Positions 51,037-59,795 of a stretch of 64,000 nucleotides of DNA are shown here, one piece after another. The position numbers and the translations under genes are program-made. Under the pieces are notes generated by a model. That model ran no database searches. It was not told where the DNA came from and saw only the letters and a program-made list of their open reading frames with translations. The DNA is from Saliphagus infecundisoli (GTDB lineage Archaea; Halobacteriota; Halobacteria; Halobacteriales; Natrialbaceae): NCBI RefSeq assembly GCF_020177375.1, contig NZ_JAIWHV010000016.1, positions 1-64,000 on the forward strand, written 5' to 3'. The first letter of the stretch is position 1. Each line of letters starts with the position of its first letter.

Positions 51037-51747
51037 ATGTCCGATCACATACGGTCGAATCGATCGAACCCAATCCCCGAACTCCCCTCGCTTGGATCGG
51101 GACTGCAACTCCTCGAGGTCGATGGCGAGCCGAGAGGCCCGCTGCATACCCTCGTCGTCGATCAGGTCCTCACGAGCCAGGGCTCGGCCTACTGGGTCGA
51201 TACCGGAGGGCATGCGACGACCCAGCCACTCGCGCGGATCGCGCCCGATCCCCGGGTCCTCGACCGGATACAGGTGGCACGTGGATTCACCCCGTTCCAA
51301 CACTACACGCTCATCGATGAGCTCCGCCGCGAAATCGACGAAGAGACTACACTGCTCGTCGTTCCCGCAGTAGATAGGTTCTACCGGGAGAACGATCTCC
51401 GTCTCGACGAAGGCGAAGCACTGCTCGTTCGGGTGCTCGCGATGCTCGCTCGGTGTGGCCGTGAACACGATATCCCAATTCTCGTGACTCGGAGTCGCGA
51501 TGACGAGTTCGCGGCGCCGGTCGAGGCGAGTGCTGCGACGACGATCGAATGCCAGTCAACGACGCAGGGGCCCCGATTCGTCGCCGACGAGTTCGAGACG
51601 CTCGTCTATCCAGCCTCACACGGCCAGCTCCAGACGACGCTCGCGTTCTGGCATCGGATCCTCGACGCTCGCGAGCTGCTCTACGAGCAGGCCTCTGGAC
51701 CTGTCGCCCCATCCAGTCCGGAGGTGGTCGTCGATGGGGCGAACTAA
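51037..51747 (+). CDS. RecA/RadA-like protein lacking the P-loop
   Basis: 236 residues. The fold pattern is RecA-like: GSGLQLLEVDGEPRGPLHTL in place of the Walker A strand and loop, IQVARGFTPFQHYTLIDELR, then a Walker-B-like strand TLLVVPAVDRFY and a helix with LLVRVLAMLARCGREHDIPI. The phosphate-binding Gly-Lys-Ser/Thr is missing, so it should not hydrolyse ATP. It may act as a mediator or clamp loader-like partner of the polymerase. The next gene starts before its stop (14-base overlap). Confidence 0.65.
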   Translation: MSDHIRSNRSNPIPELPSLGSGLQLLEVDGEPRGPLHTLVVDQVLTSQGSAYWVDTGGHATTQPLARIAPDPRVLDRIQVARGFTPFQHYTLIDELRREIDEETTLLVVPAVDRFYRENDLRLDEGEALLVRVLAMLARCGREHDIPILVTRSRDDEFAAPVEASAATTIECQSTTQGPRFVADEFETLVYPASHGQLQTTLAFWHRILDARELLYEQASGPVAPSSPEVVVDGAN

Positions 51748-52021
51748 CGCGACGTATCGAGACACGCTACGGGCGCTCGAAAATCAGTGGACCGACTATC
51801 GGCGGGGACTCCGCCGTGATGAACAAAACCAGTTCGATCGCCTCTTCGAGTACGCACGAAGCCATGCGGATGCGAGCGGCTACTTGAACCACCCAGAGCC
51901 GATGTACGCACTCCTCGTTTCGATCGCCCTCGAACAGGAAGCACAACTCGAGGAATTCGACAGCCGACTTGAGACACTCGAGGAAACAGTCGATCCCGAG
52001 AGCGACGGGATTGAGAGGTAA
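51734..52021 (+). CDS. Small helical protein between RecA-like and polymerase genes
   Basis: 95 residues from MGRTNATYRDTL. Two or three long helices (RALENQWTDYRRGLRRDEQN; YALLVSIALEQEAQLEEFDS) and an acidic tail. It overlaps the preceding gene by 14 bases and is followed by the polymerase gene after 7 bases, so translation is coupled. Possibly an accessory subunit of the polymerase; unrecognised. Confidence 0.65.
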   Translation: MGRTNATYRDTLRALENQWTDYRRGLRRDEQNQFDRLFEYARSHADASGYLNHPEPMYALLVSIALEQEAQLEEFDSRLETLEETVDPESDGIER

Positions 52022-52028
52022 CCGCTCC

Positions 52029-54128
52029 ATGCCGTTCAAAATCGACTATATCGATGGGACCGTCTACTCGTGGACAACCGACGCAGACGGTGCCTCGTAC
52101 ACGATCCACGACGACTACACACCTTCTCTATACGCGAGCGCCGACGCAGACTCGGAGGCGACACTCGCGACTCTTCGCGGGAATCTCGAGCATCATCCCG
52201 CTGTTATAGAAATGGCTCTCGAGCAGTGGCGACCGGGCTTTCGCCACGATCACGAAGACGTCCTTCGGATCGACGTCGATCGGATCGACGCTGTCCGGAC
52301 CGTCGCCTCGTTCATTCGCGATCGGGGACAGCCTGGTGCCTACCGCTGTTTCAACGTCGACTTCTCGCGAGAGTTTCGCTACTGTCTCGAGACCGGTGTC
52401 GATCCGACGCCGGCCTCAGAGCTCTCGACGCTCAAGGTCGACGTCGAACCCCCACAGCTAGCGGAGCCGCCGATTACCGAACTCACGATCGATGGAGAAT
52501 CGTTCTCAGGTTCACCGGAGGCGATCCTCCAGACCGTTCAAAACCGCCTCGAAACCGTTGATCCTGATGTCTTGGTGCTGTCCTCGGCGGATCTGATCCC
52601 GACACTCAGCGCGAGTGCTGGTGAGTCCAACGTTGATTTTCAGTGGGGACGGGTACCTGGCTGGCAGCGCCTCGCTGGTCGATCGACCTACGAGAGCTAC
52701 GGAAATACGGGCCACTCGCCCGCACGGTACAACGTTCCCGGCAGGGCGATCATCGATCGGTCGAATACGTTTTTCTACGACCAATCGGGCCTCGACGGCT
52801 GTCTCGACCTCGTCTCGCGGTCGCGAAAGCCCCTCCAGGAACTCTCGTGGGCGTCGATCGGTAACGTGCTCACGGCGATTCAGATCCGTGAAGCTCGCGA
52901 GAGGGATGTGCTGGTCCCCTGGAAATCGTGGCGCCACGAGTTCTTCAAATCGATGCGAACGTTGCATGACGCCGATCGCGGCGGCTATACGTTCTCACCG
53001 GAAGTCGGCTTCCACGAAGACGTGCACGAACTCGACTTCTCAAGCTTGTATCCCAACATCATCTGTACCTATAATATCAGCCCGGAGACGATCCGATGTG
53101 AGTGCCACCGTGATCGGAAGGACGTCCCCGGGCTCGAGTATGCGATCTGTGACGAGCCAGGCTATCTCCCTGATGTTCTCCAACCGTTGATCGACGATCG
53201 TGACGAGATCAAAGCCGAGATCGCGGAGACCGATGATGAAGCTCGCGAAGCCCAACTCCGGAGTCGCTCGAGTGCGATCAAGTGGATCTTGGTCTCGTGT
53301 TTCGGTTATCAGGGCTTCAGTAACGCCAAATTCGGGCGCATCGAGTGCCACGAGGCGATCAACGCCTACGCTCGCGAGATCCTGCTCGATACGAAGGCGG
53401 TCTTCGAGCAACACGGGTGGCGACTCCTCCACGGCATCGTCGATAGTATCTGGGTCACACCGATTGAAGGTGAGTCACAGACGCCACTGGAAGATCTGGC
53501 TCGTGACATTTCCGAGGAGGTCGGTATCCGCTTGGAGTACGAATCCGAGTTCGACTGGGTGGCGTTCGTCCCGCTTGCGGATAGCGACGAAGGTGCCCTC
53601 ACGAAGTATTTCGGGAAACGGAGCGACGGGGAGTACAAGTATCGGGGGATTGCGTGCCGACAGCGAAGTACGCCCGAGTGGATTGCCTCGATGCAACAGG
53701 AATTCATTCGGACGCTCGACGCCCAGCGAACACCCGAAGCGGTCTGTTCACACCTTCAGCAAGCGCTAGGCGAACTTCGCTCCGGGGCGGTCGATCCAAC
53801 GGACTTGCTCATCACGAACCGAGCCTCGAAGCGATTAGGTGACTATCAGCAATCAACGCGGACGGTCGCTGCGCTGGAACGGGCGACGGAGGCAGGATTC
53901 AATCCCCAACCAGGCCAGGACGTCTCGTATGTGGTCGTCGACGACGAAAAGAACTCTCGAGAGCGGGTCCAACTGGAATACGAGGACCTCGATCGCTATG
54001 ATCAGGACTTCTACGCGGAGATGCTGATCGATGCCACGGAGACGGTCTGTGCCTCGCTTGGCTGGCGCCGTGATCGAATTGACCGATACCTCGCTGATCA
54101 CATCAATGGCTCTCTCCAAAACTACTGA
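52029..54128 (+). CDS. Divergent family B DNA polymerase (PolB2-like)
   Basis: 699 residues from MPFKIDYIDGTV. Motif A is HELDFSSLYPNI (Asp336), motif B is KWILVSCFGYQG (Lys418, with Cys-Phe-Gly in place of the usual Asn-Ser-x-Tyr-Gly), and motif C is HGIVDSIWVT with Asp472 kept but the first Asp of DTDS replaced. The exonuclease region is degenerate: VDVE and SSADLIPTL stand where Asp-x-Glu and Asn-x-x-x-Phe-Asp should be, so proofreading is unlikely. Such PolB2-like enzymes accompany orc genes on plasmids. It may be a translesion enzyme or an inactive scaffold. Confidence 0.85.
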   Translation: MPFKIDYIDGTVYSWTTDADGASYTIHDDYTPSLYASADADSEATLATLRGNLEHHPAVIEMALEQWRPGFRHDHEDVLRIDVDRIDAVRTVASFIRDRGQPGAYRCFNVDFSREFRYCLETGVDPTPASELSTLKVDVEPPQLAEPPITELTIDGESFSGSPEAILQTVQNRLETVDPDVLVLSSADLIPTLSASAGESNVDFQWGRVPGWQRLAGRSTYESYGNTGHSPARYNVPGRAIIDRSNTFFYDQSGLDGCLDLVSRSRKPLQELSWASIGNVLTAIQIREARERDVLVPWKSWRHEFFKSMRTLHDADRGGYTFSPEVGFHEDVHELDFSSLYPNIICTYNISPETIRCECHRDRKDVPGLEYAICDEPGYLPDVLQPLIDDRDEIKAEIAETDDEAREAQLRSRSSAIKWILVSCFGYQGFSNAKFGRIECHEAINAYAREILLDTKAVFEQHGWRLLHGIVDSIWVTPIEGESQTPLEDLARDISEEVGIRLEYESEFDWVAFVPLADSDEGALTKYFGKRSDGEYKYRGIACRQRSTPEWIASMQQEFIRTLDAQRTPEAVCSHLQQALGELRSGAVDPTDLLITNRASKRLGDYQQSTRTVAALERATEAGFNPQPGQDVSYVVVDDEKNSRERVQLEYEDLDRYDQDFYAEMLIDATETVCASLGWRRDRIDRYLADHINGSLQNY

Positions 54129-54133
54129 TACGA

Positions 54134-54157
54134 GTTCTCTTTAGGATTGGATAGCTT
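54134..54157 (+). repeat. Direct repeat, left copy, flanking the PadR unit
   Basis: GTTCTCTTTAGGATTGGATA followed by GCTT. Matches 54676-54699 with three differences. The two copies enclose 518 bases with a PadR gene and hairpin copy 5. Confidence 0.65.
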
Positions 54158-54268
54158 CCAAAGAGAGCTAACGAACGCCACAGAGGGCGTGGTCCCTATT
54201 CGGTCGGTTCACAGAATTCATAGGTATACTTCCGAACAGTTAACTTGAATTGGGTCTTAGAGATCGGC

Positions 54269-54550
54269 ATGTACGACTTGACCGGCTTCCAGCGGGACCT
54301 CCTGTACGTTGCGGCTGGATTGGACGAACCCCATGGTCTGGCGATCAAGGACGAACTCGAGAACTACTACGAAGTCGAAATCCACCACGGACGCCTGTAT
54401 CCGAACCTCGATACGATCGTCGACAAGGGACTTCTCGAGAAAGGCGAGAAAGACCGCCGAACGAACGTCTATTCGGTCACTCGTCGCGGACGGCGTGAAA
54501 TCGAAGATCGACGCAACTGGGAATCCCAGTACGTCGAGGACCTCCTCTAA
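54269..54550 (+). CDS. PadR family winged-helix regulator
   Basis: 93 residues from ATG 54269. DLTGFQRDLLYVAAGLDEPH, IKDELENYYEVEIHHGRLYP and NLDTIVDKGLLEKGEKDRRT give the PadR fold. Close paralogue of the protein at 41548-41823. A TTG at 54245 would add eight residues, but the paralogue starts at the same Met, so ATG is preferred. Followed by hairpin copy 5; both are flanked by a 24-base direct repeat. Confidence 0.88.
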   Translation: MYDLTGFQRDLLYVAAGLDEPHGLAIKDELENYYEVEIHHGRLYPNLDTIVDKGLLEKGEKDRRTNVYSVTRRGRREIEDRRNWESQYVEDLL

Positions 54551-54592
54551 CGAATCCGTCCTCCTCCTCTGCTCAGGATACAACTCATATCT

Positions 54593-54642
54593 GGCCTTGT
54601 GCAACAGAAATCCCCAATTTCAAAGGAGCGTTGCACAAGGCC
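54593..54642. repeat. Variable-loop hairpin, copy 5
   Basis: Longest arms of all copies: GGCCTTGTGCAAC (54593-54605) and GTTGCACAAGGCC (54630-54642), 13 pairs, around a 24-base loop. It stands 42 bases behind the PadR stop. Confidence 0.8.
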
Positions 54643-54675
54643 CAAGAGCACCGCCTGACCCAGACCTGATTTCAG

Positions 54676-54699
54676 GTTCTCTATAGGATTGGATGGTTT
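54676..54699 (+). repeat. Direct repeat, right copy, flanking the PadR unit
   Basis: GTTCTCTATAGGATTGGATG followed by GTTT. Partner of 54134-54157. Confidence 0.65.
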
Positions 54700-54912
54700 G
54701 ACCGAAAGCGATTATCTCGACGTTCTTCGATGACAGGTTGGGCGGTTAGCAGCGTTACCAAAGATGAGGTACTGAGTCTGCACGGAGCCGACCCGCATAC
54801 ATCACAATCAGAGTCGTTTGAATAGGGATATCAAGATTGATGTCGCTCCCCGCAGTGGTGACTACTACCCGTTTCACCTTGCTGGCTATCAGCACCTCTC
54901 TACGGCATTAGT

Positions 54913-56001
54913 ATGATCGACGTAGGCTCACTCCCCGAATTCAGTATTCCACTGAGTGACCAACCCTGGGCACTCGTTGTGGGGATCCTTCTCGGGTCGG
55001 TGCTTCTCTCTTGGGTGCTTGAATGGGGTGGGGCTTACCTTCTCAACCGATCCACACGCTGGTCAGAATTGTCGATTAGCCAAGCATTCATCGACGAGAT
55101 GCGGATCCCGCTGCATGTGTCAATCATCACCGGTGGAATCCTGCTGAGTTTGATCGTCCTCGAAAGTCTTTCCTCAACTCCTTATCTGGTTAACTTCCTC
55201 ACATCATTGGTCATTATCCTATGGATGCGGGCACTCGTCCGGATCGGTGCTGAGTGGATTGAAGTCGTCAATGCAGCCGACAGCGATTACGAGTTCTCAC
55301 CAGTTTTCAAGAACTTCTGGACCATTTTTCTCGTCCTCATCACTGGTAGCGTTCTGCTCGTCATTTGGGAGATCGATATCACTCCAATTTTGGCCTCCGC
55401 TGGTGTGCTCACCATCGTTTTAGGGCTGGCCGCGCAGGAAGCCATCGGGAACTTGATTGGCGGTATCTCCCTTTATTTCGATAATACCTACAAGACAGGT
55501 GACGTCATCGTGCTCGAGGACGGACGACGTGGCGCGGTCACCGATATCGGAATCAGGAGTACAACGATTCTCACACGGGATGACATCCTCATTACGATTC
55601 CGAACTCGGTTCTCAACTCGGCATCTGTAATCAACGAATCCGCGCCGAAACATCGGAAACGAATCAGAGTCCCGATCGCCGTCGCCTATGGAACCGATCA
55701 CGAGGAGGTTGAAGCGATCCTGCTTGACCTCTGTGAGGACATTCCACTCATTTTGGAGAGCCCGGACCCTCAGGTGATGTTCCAGGAATTCGGTGACTCA
55801 GCTCTTCTCTTTGAACTGTGGGCGTATGTCGGGCATCCATTTAGTGAACCACGTGCGACCGATCACATCAATCGGCGCGTATACGAGCGATTCAACGAGG
55901 CCGGTATCGACATCCCGTTCCCACAACGGGAAATTAGTTACCTCTCCGAGGATGGCGAACGGATGAACGAGACTCTCCGAGGAGAACAATACGAAGAGTG
56001 A
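54913..56001 (+). CDS. MscS family mechanosensitive channel
   Basis: 362 residues. Five membrane helices, the last lining the pore (GVLTIVLGLAAQEAIGNLIG, with the Gly/Ala pattern of TM3), followed by the beta-domain (YKTGDVIVLEDGRRGAVTDI; TTILTRDDILITIPNSVLNS) and the cytoplasmic alpha/beta vestibule. Opens under membrane tension and lets out solutes on osmotic down-shock. Complete. The neighbours to the right are cation antiporters, so this end of the window deals with osmotic and ion balance. Confidence 0.93.
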   Translation: MIDVGSLPEFSIPLSDQPWALVVGILLGSVLLSWVLEWGGAYLLNRSTRWSELSISQAFIDEMRIPLHVSIITGGILLSLIVLESLSSTPYLVNFLTSLVIILWMRALVRIGAEWIEVVNAADSDYEFSPVFKNFWTIFLVLITGSVLLVIWEIDITPILASAGVLTIVLGLAAQEAIGNLIGGISLYFDNTYKTGDVIVLEDGRRGAVTDIGIRSTTILTRDDILITIPNSVLNSASVINESAPKHRKRIRVPIAVAYGTDHEEVEAILLDLCEDIPLILESPDPQVMFQEFGDSALLFELWAYVGHPFSEPRATDHINRRVYERFNEAGIDIPFPQREISYLSEDGERMNETLRGEQYEE

Positions 56002-56290
56002 CCGAAGACATTCAGGGCGAGGGAGTTGACTCTAGCTGCCCTGTGCGATGATCAGAACAATAATCGCTAAATAATCCGTCTGAAAAAATGTGAAACGCTT
56101 GCTGTCGAGAGAGTCTCACAGAGAGAGCATATCATATAACAGTCCTCTACAGATATCATTCACAAGGTGTGTCCCGAATAGAGCCCTCAACTCCTGAGGC
56201 TAACTGAGTCAGGCAAGAAATGACGACCGTATAATTGCTGAATAGAGCGTGTGAGGCGAATTCTATGAGACATTCATAGAGATCCAAACT
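56002..56290. other. Intergenic, nothing recognised
   Basis: Spacer of about 290 bases between convergent genes, with no gene or notable repeat. Confidence 0.4.
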
Positions 56291-56515
56291 CTATTCAGTT
56301 TGTTTAAGGGTATATCCAGCGTCTTCAAGAGCGGATTCCACGTGGGGTTTGTGTGCTGACTCTAGATTGGTTTTTGCGCGGACGATCCCCTCGCCATTAT
56401 CATATGAAAATTGATATGAGGCGACAGCAAAGTCGCCTCCACTATCGATACCCATGACTTCGACGATCACCTCAGTCGTGTACTCATAGAGTTTTGTTCC
56501 AGTTACTTCCTCCAT
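56291..56515 (-). CDS. Hypothetical small protein
   Basis: 74 residues from MEEVTGTKLYEYT. Beta-rich (EVIVEVMGIDSGGDFAVASY) with a C-terminal helix (HKPHVESALEDAGYTLKQTE). No signal or metal motif. I recognise no family; the low-copy codon pattern is normal for haloarchaea, so it is likely real. Confidence 0.5.
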   Translation of the reverse strand: MEEVTGTKLYEYTTEVIVEVMGIDSGGDFAVASYQFSYDNGEGIVRAKTNLESAHKPHVESALEDAGYTLKQTE

Positions 56516-56639
56516 TCGTCCTCCATGACAATGTTTGTGGTGCGGGTTTAAATTCGTAAGGAGTCTCAACCAAAATCTTCATGAAATCTTGATCTCGATG
56601 CCCGATGATTCTTCAAGAAGACGAGATTTTACACCTCGA

Positions 56640-57122
56640 TTATCCGGATTTCGAGAGCAGCGTGTCAAGGGCCTGGTGCGCATCGTCATCGCCGACGATA
56701 ACGAGAATGTCATCGGCTAGTAATTCCGTGCTCGACTCCGGATTTGCTATCGTTTGGTCACCGCGTTCGACGGCGAGAATAGAGATTCCCGTCCGGGCTC
56801 GGATATCCAGGTCACTAATTGTCTGTCCGACAACGGGTGAATCACCCGGAATGGCCACCCATTTAATACGAGCGCCTGAGAGCGCGTCGTCAAGATCATC
56901 AGCGACTGGATCGAAAAAGACACCTTCGAAGATCTCTGCCAGTTTCTGTGCGTCCCGTTCGGTCGTCGTGAACAGTTCCTTGCCATCGTCGTCCGGATCA
57001 TCTCGCCAAAACACTTGTCGTGATCCATCATTGTGGATAACAATTGTGAATACTCCCCCATCAGAGAACGTAATCTGATACCGCTGTCCGACACCAGGGA
57101 GTTGTGTCTCGAAAACTCTCAT
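56640..57122 (-). CDS. RCK_C (TrkA-C) regulatory protein, KhtT-like
   Basis: 160 residues. An N-terminal ACT-like domain (QRYQITFSDGGVFTIVIHND, KELFTTTERDAQKLAEIFEG) precedes an RCK_C domain (GDSPVVGQTISDLDIRARTG; ISILAVERGD; LADDILVIVGDDDAHQALDT). Same plan as KhtT, the regulatory subunit of KhtTU K+/H+ antiporters. The partner antiporters could be those at 58056 and 59788, although they lie on the other strand. Confidence 0.85.
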   Translation of the reverse strand: MRVFETQLPGVGQRYQITFSDGGVFTIVIHNDGSRQVFWRDDPDDDGKELFTTTERDAQKLAEIFEGVFFDPVADDLDDALSGARIKWVAIPGDSPVVGQTISDLDIRARTGISILAVERGDQTIANPESSTELLADDILVIVGDDDAHQALDTLLSKSG

Positions 57123-57687
57123 ATCTATAGTGGATCGAGGAGCGTCATTATTGTTCGGACGATGCCATCCTCAAAATGATACATAACTATTATTTTATTC
57201 ACACGTATGAAAATGTCGTATTGGATCATTCTATGCCCAATAAAATAGAATATCGGACGCGACGGGGATGATTTAACAATGAATTGGGATAGCAAGGTCA
57301 ATCCTCAACGATCGCCAAAGGTACAAGAAGAGAGCAAATATAACACTTAAGCATCTTGCTTCGGTATGAAGCGACCTCCTTTATCCACCTGGTTAAGGAG
57401 TGTTTTGAGATGTGTGCCACGTCCCGACGAGGATCAAATGTGACAATGAATGTTCATCGTTGGTTGCGCCCGAGTGTCGATCAAACAGAGATAGGGCACT
57501 CCAAATCACCTGAAAAGGGAAATCGCCTGCGGAGTTTGGAATCATCGTGGGACCTTTTCCTGAAGGATCGATCACAGAAACAGGAAATTCAACCCCCACC
57601 AAGTGAGGACCGGGTAGATATGGACGCTGTAGGACAGAGTGGTCCACCTAGACATGTCGTCTCATCAGAATGGATGGCTTGGATCCA
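57123..57687. other. Intergenic region of about 560 bases
   Basis: AT-rich from 57180 to 57270 (ATAACTATTATTTTATTCAC), which could hold the promoter of the RCK_C gene. An open frame from 57356 to 57691 gives a protein without haloarchaeal composition and is not counted as a gene. Nothing else seen. Confidence 0.45.
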
Positions 57688-57888
57688 ATGAATCGGCAGG
57701 AGAATAATGAGAGGCTAAGAGAACTGTTAGTATACAACCTCAATCCGTACGTATTGCTTACACTATTTCTATCGATAGGATTGTGGATATTCGACTATAC
57801 TCAATATGCGACTCTTGCGCTCCTCGTATTTTTACTTTCATTCACAATTAGAAATTTGTTGTTCGCTTATTCAAAATTATTCGGATAA
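57688..57888 (+). CDS. Small membrane protein
   Basis: 66 residues from MNRQENNERLREL. One or two membrane helices (YVLLTLFLSIGLWIFDYTQY; TLALLVFLLSFTIRNLLFAY). Upstream of the antiporter genes by 170 bases on the same strand. Could be an accessory subunit, but nothing proves it. Confidence 0.45.
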   Translation: MNRQENNERLRELLVYNLNPYVLLTLFLSIGLWIFDYTQYATLALLVFLLSFTIRNLLFAYSKLFG

Positions 57889-58055
57889 GTCGTTCTTGGG
57901 ATCATCATCGTTTATGGATACTCCTCAATCAGTAGATAACCGAGATTTCGTGTGCTTCGTCGTGAGCAGATACCGGAACGCAATCTCTTCCACCATCACC
58001 TGACCCAGTGAAGAGCCTGACCCAGTGAAGAGGCAGATCAGTCTTTCAAATCGGT

Positions 58056-59795
58056 ATGCTCTTTGATGTTGGAAGGAAGGTGCCGTCTATGTTGGGGCTT
58101 CTGCAAACTGGATCACTCCCCTTTGCATCAGATTTTGCAGTGATCATCATCACGGCGGTGTTACTGAGCTACATCGCCCGATTGACAGGCCAGCCGACAA
58201 TTGTCGCGTACATTTTCACCGGACTCGTTCTCGGACCGGTTTTCCTTGACGTCGTCTCCCAGTCGGAACTCGTCGTGTTGATGAGCGAACTCGGGCTCGG
58301 ATTTCTCCTCTTTCTCATCGGGATGAAAATGCGTATTGATGACATCCGCGAGATCCTCCGACCTATCGTCAATATCGCCATCTGGCAGACAGTTCTTCAG
58401 ACAGCACTCGCCTTTGTCGTTGCGTTTGCATTGGGCTTCACGCTACTGGAAACGACGATTATCGCGTTAGCGACTGTCTTTGGGGCGACACCAATCATCG
58501 TGAAATTACTTTCCGATAAGGATGAACTGGCGACGCTTCCAGGAAAGATCGACGTCGGAGTCCTCATCATTCAGGACATTTATCTAGTCATTCTCCTTGC
58601 TGTTCTCAGTGCTGATTCGCTCTCGAATCCTCAGGAAATCGCCGTCAGTGTTGGAACGATACTCTTGTTGATGAGTGGGATTGGGATTGTCTCGTATCTC
58701 TCTGCACGATATCTCCTTCCGTCGCTGTTCAAGGCCGTTGCTGACGATAGACGAGCGTTTTTCATTGTCGGCATCGCATGGGCGTTCGTCTTCATCCTTG
58801 GAACCGAACAGCTCGATCTCTCTCTCGAAGTCGGGGCATTTCTCGCAGGGTTAAGTCTCGCACAGGTACCGTATACGAGTGAGCTCACGGAGCGAATCCG
58901 TCCGATTACCGATTTCTTCATGGTCGTGTTCTTTACCAGTATCGGCCTCCAGCTCGCTGCGGATAACTTGCTGGCGTACTGGGTAGAGGCATTAATCGCA
59001 TCAGCTGCGCTCATGATCGGGAACTTCCTGATAATCTTCTATCTCATAGACCGCGAACGGTTCACACCAGAAACATCGTTCATCGGGAGCCTTAATATGG
59101 CCCAGGTCAGCGAGTTCTCACTCGTCGTCGGCGCGTTAGCGGTTACCCAGGGCTTCATCGACGCATCGATTCTGGGGTATCTCAGCCTGATGGCGATCGT
59201 CACGATGAGTCTCTCAACGTACCTCATTAACTACAACTACGAGATTTATGAACGCGTCAAACCCTACCTCGCGCGCTTCGAAAGTGAAGAGAAGCGTGAC
59301 GTCGATCTCCATGTCTATCAGGATCATGCCGTCGTTGTCGGCTATGACGAGATCATTCGTGCTGCATTACCGACACTCCAAGAACACTTTGGTGACGTTG
59401 TCGTCGTTGATCGGAATCCAGCGCACGCTGAGATCCACCAGTCCGCGGATTACGAGTACATCTACGGTGATTTCAAACATGGTGAAATTCGAAGTGGCGC
59501 TGGCCTCAAGCGAGCAGCGTTCGTGTTGAGTTCGACGGTCGAATCCGACATCAATCAGATAGTCCTTGAGGAAGTCGGGGACCAGACGGTCGTCTTTGCC
59601 GAGGCCGAGTCGGTTACGGATGCAGCGAATTTGTACGACCGTGGTGCTCACTATGTTATCCTCAGTACCGCGCTCACGAGTGAGAAATTGGCTGACCACC
59701 TGCATCGGTATTTCAACGACCCGGCAGAGTTCTGGTCGGTGGTAGACAGCGATATCGGGCATCTCCGTTGGATCCGGGGTGAGTTCGATGGTTGA
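58056..59795 (+). CDS. CPA2-type cation/proton antiporter with TrkA-N domain
   Basis: 579 residues (568 if ATG 58089, which has GGAAGG eight bases upstream, is used). About twelve membrane helices with TGQPTIVAYIFTGLVLGPVF and FLLFLIGMKM, the Kef/NapA-type core (FGATPIIVKLLSD; DKDELATLPGKIDVGVLIIQD), then a cytosolic TrkA-N domain (AVVVGYDEI, VVVVDRNPAH). Exchanges K+ or Na+ for protons under nucleotide control. It overlaps the next gene by eight bases, so the two antiporters are made together. Confidence 0.9.
   Translation: MLFDVGRKVPSMLGLLQTGSLPFASDFAVIIITAVLLSYIARLTGQPTIVAYIFTGLVLGPVFLDVVSQSELVVLMSELGLGFLLFLIGMKMRIDDIREILRPIVNIAIWQTVLQTALAFVVAFALGFTLLETTIIALATVFGATPIIVKLLSDKDELATLPGKIDVGVLIIQDIYLVILLAVLSADSLSNPQEIAVSVGTILLLMSGIGIVSYLSARYLLPSLFKAVADDRRAFFIVGIAWAFVFILGTEQLDLSLEVGAFLAGLSLAQVPYTSELTERIRPITDFFMVVFFTSIGLQLAADNLLAYWVEALIASAALMIGNFLIIFYLIDRERFTPETSFIGSLNMAQVSEFSLVVGALAVTQGFIDASILGYLSLMAIVTMSLSTYLINYNYEIYERVKPYLARFESEEKRDVDLHVYQDHAVVVGYDEIIRAALPTLQEHFGDVVVVDRNPAHAEIHQSADYEYIYGDFKHGEIRSGAGLKRAAFVLSSTVESDINQIVLEEVGDQTVVFAEAESVTDAANLYDRGAHYVILSTALTSEKLADHLHRYFNDPAEFWSVVDSDIGHLRWIRGEFDG

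Larger units (their letters stand above)
54551..54912. other. Intergenic region with hairpin and direct repeat
   Basis: Between the PadR and MscS genes. Contains hairpin copy 5 (54593-54642) and the right direct repeat (54676-54699). The rest up to 54912 shows no gene; the MscS promoter must lie near 54880 (TTGCTGGCTATCAGC), without a clear TATA. Confidence 0.5.

Noticed and set aside
2318-54642. MITE interpretation of the hairpins
   Set aside because: The inside differs completely among copies and I found no target duplications at copies 3, 4 or 5, so normal transposition of one element does not explain them.
57356-57691. 111-codon frame before the small membrane protein
   Set aside because: The composition is unlike haloarchaeal proteins (many Arg, Ser, Cys; few acids) and no domain is visible.
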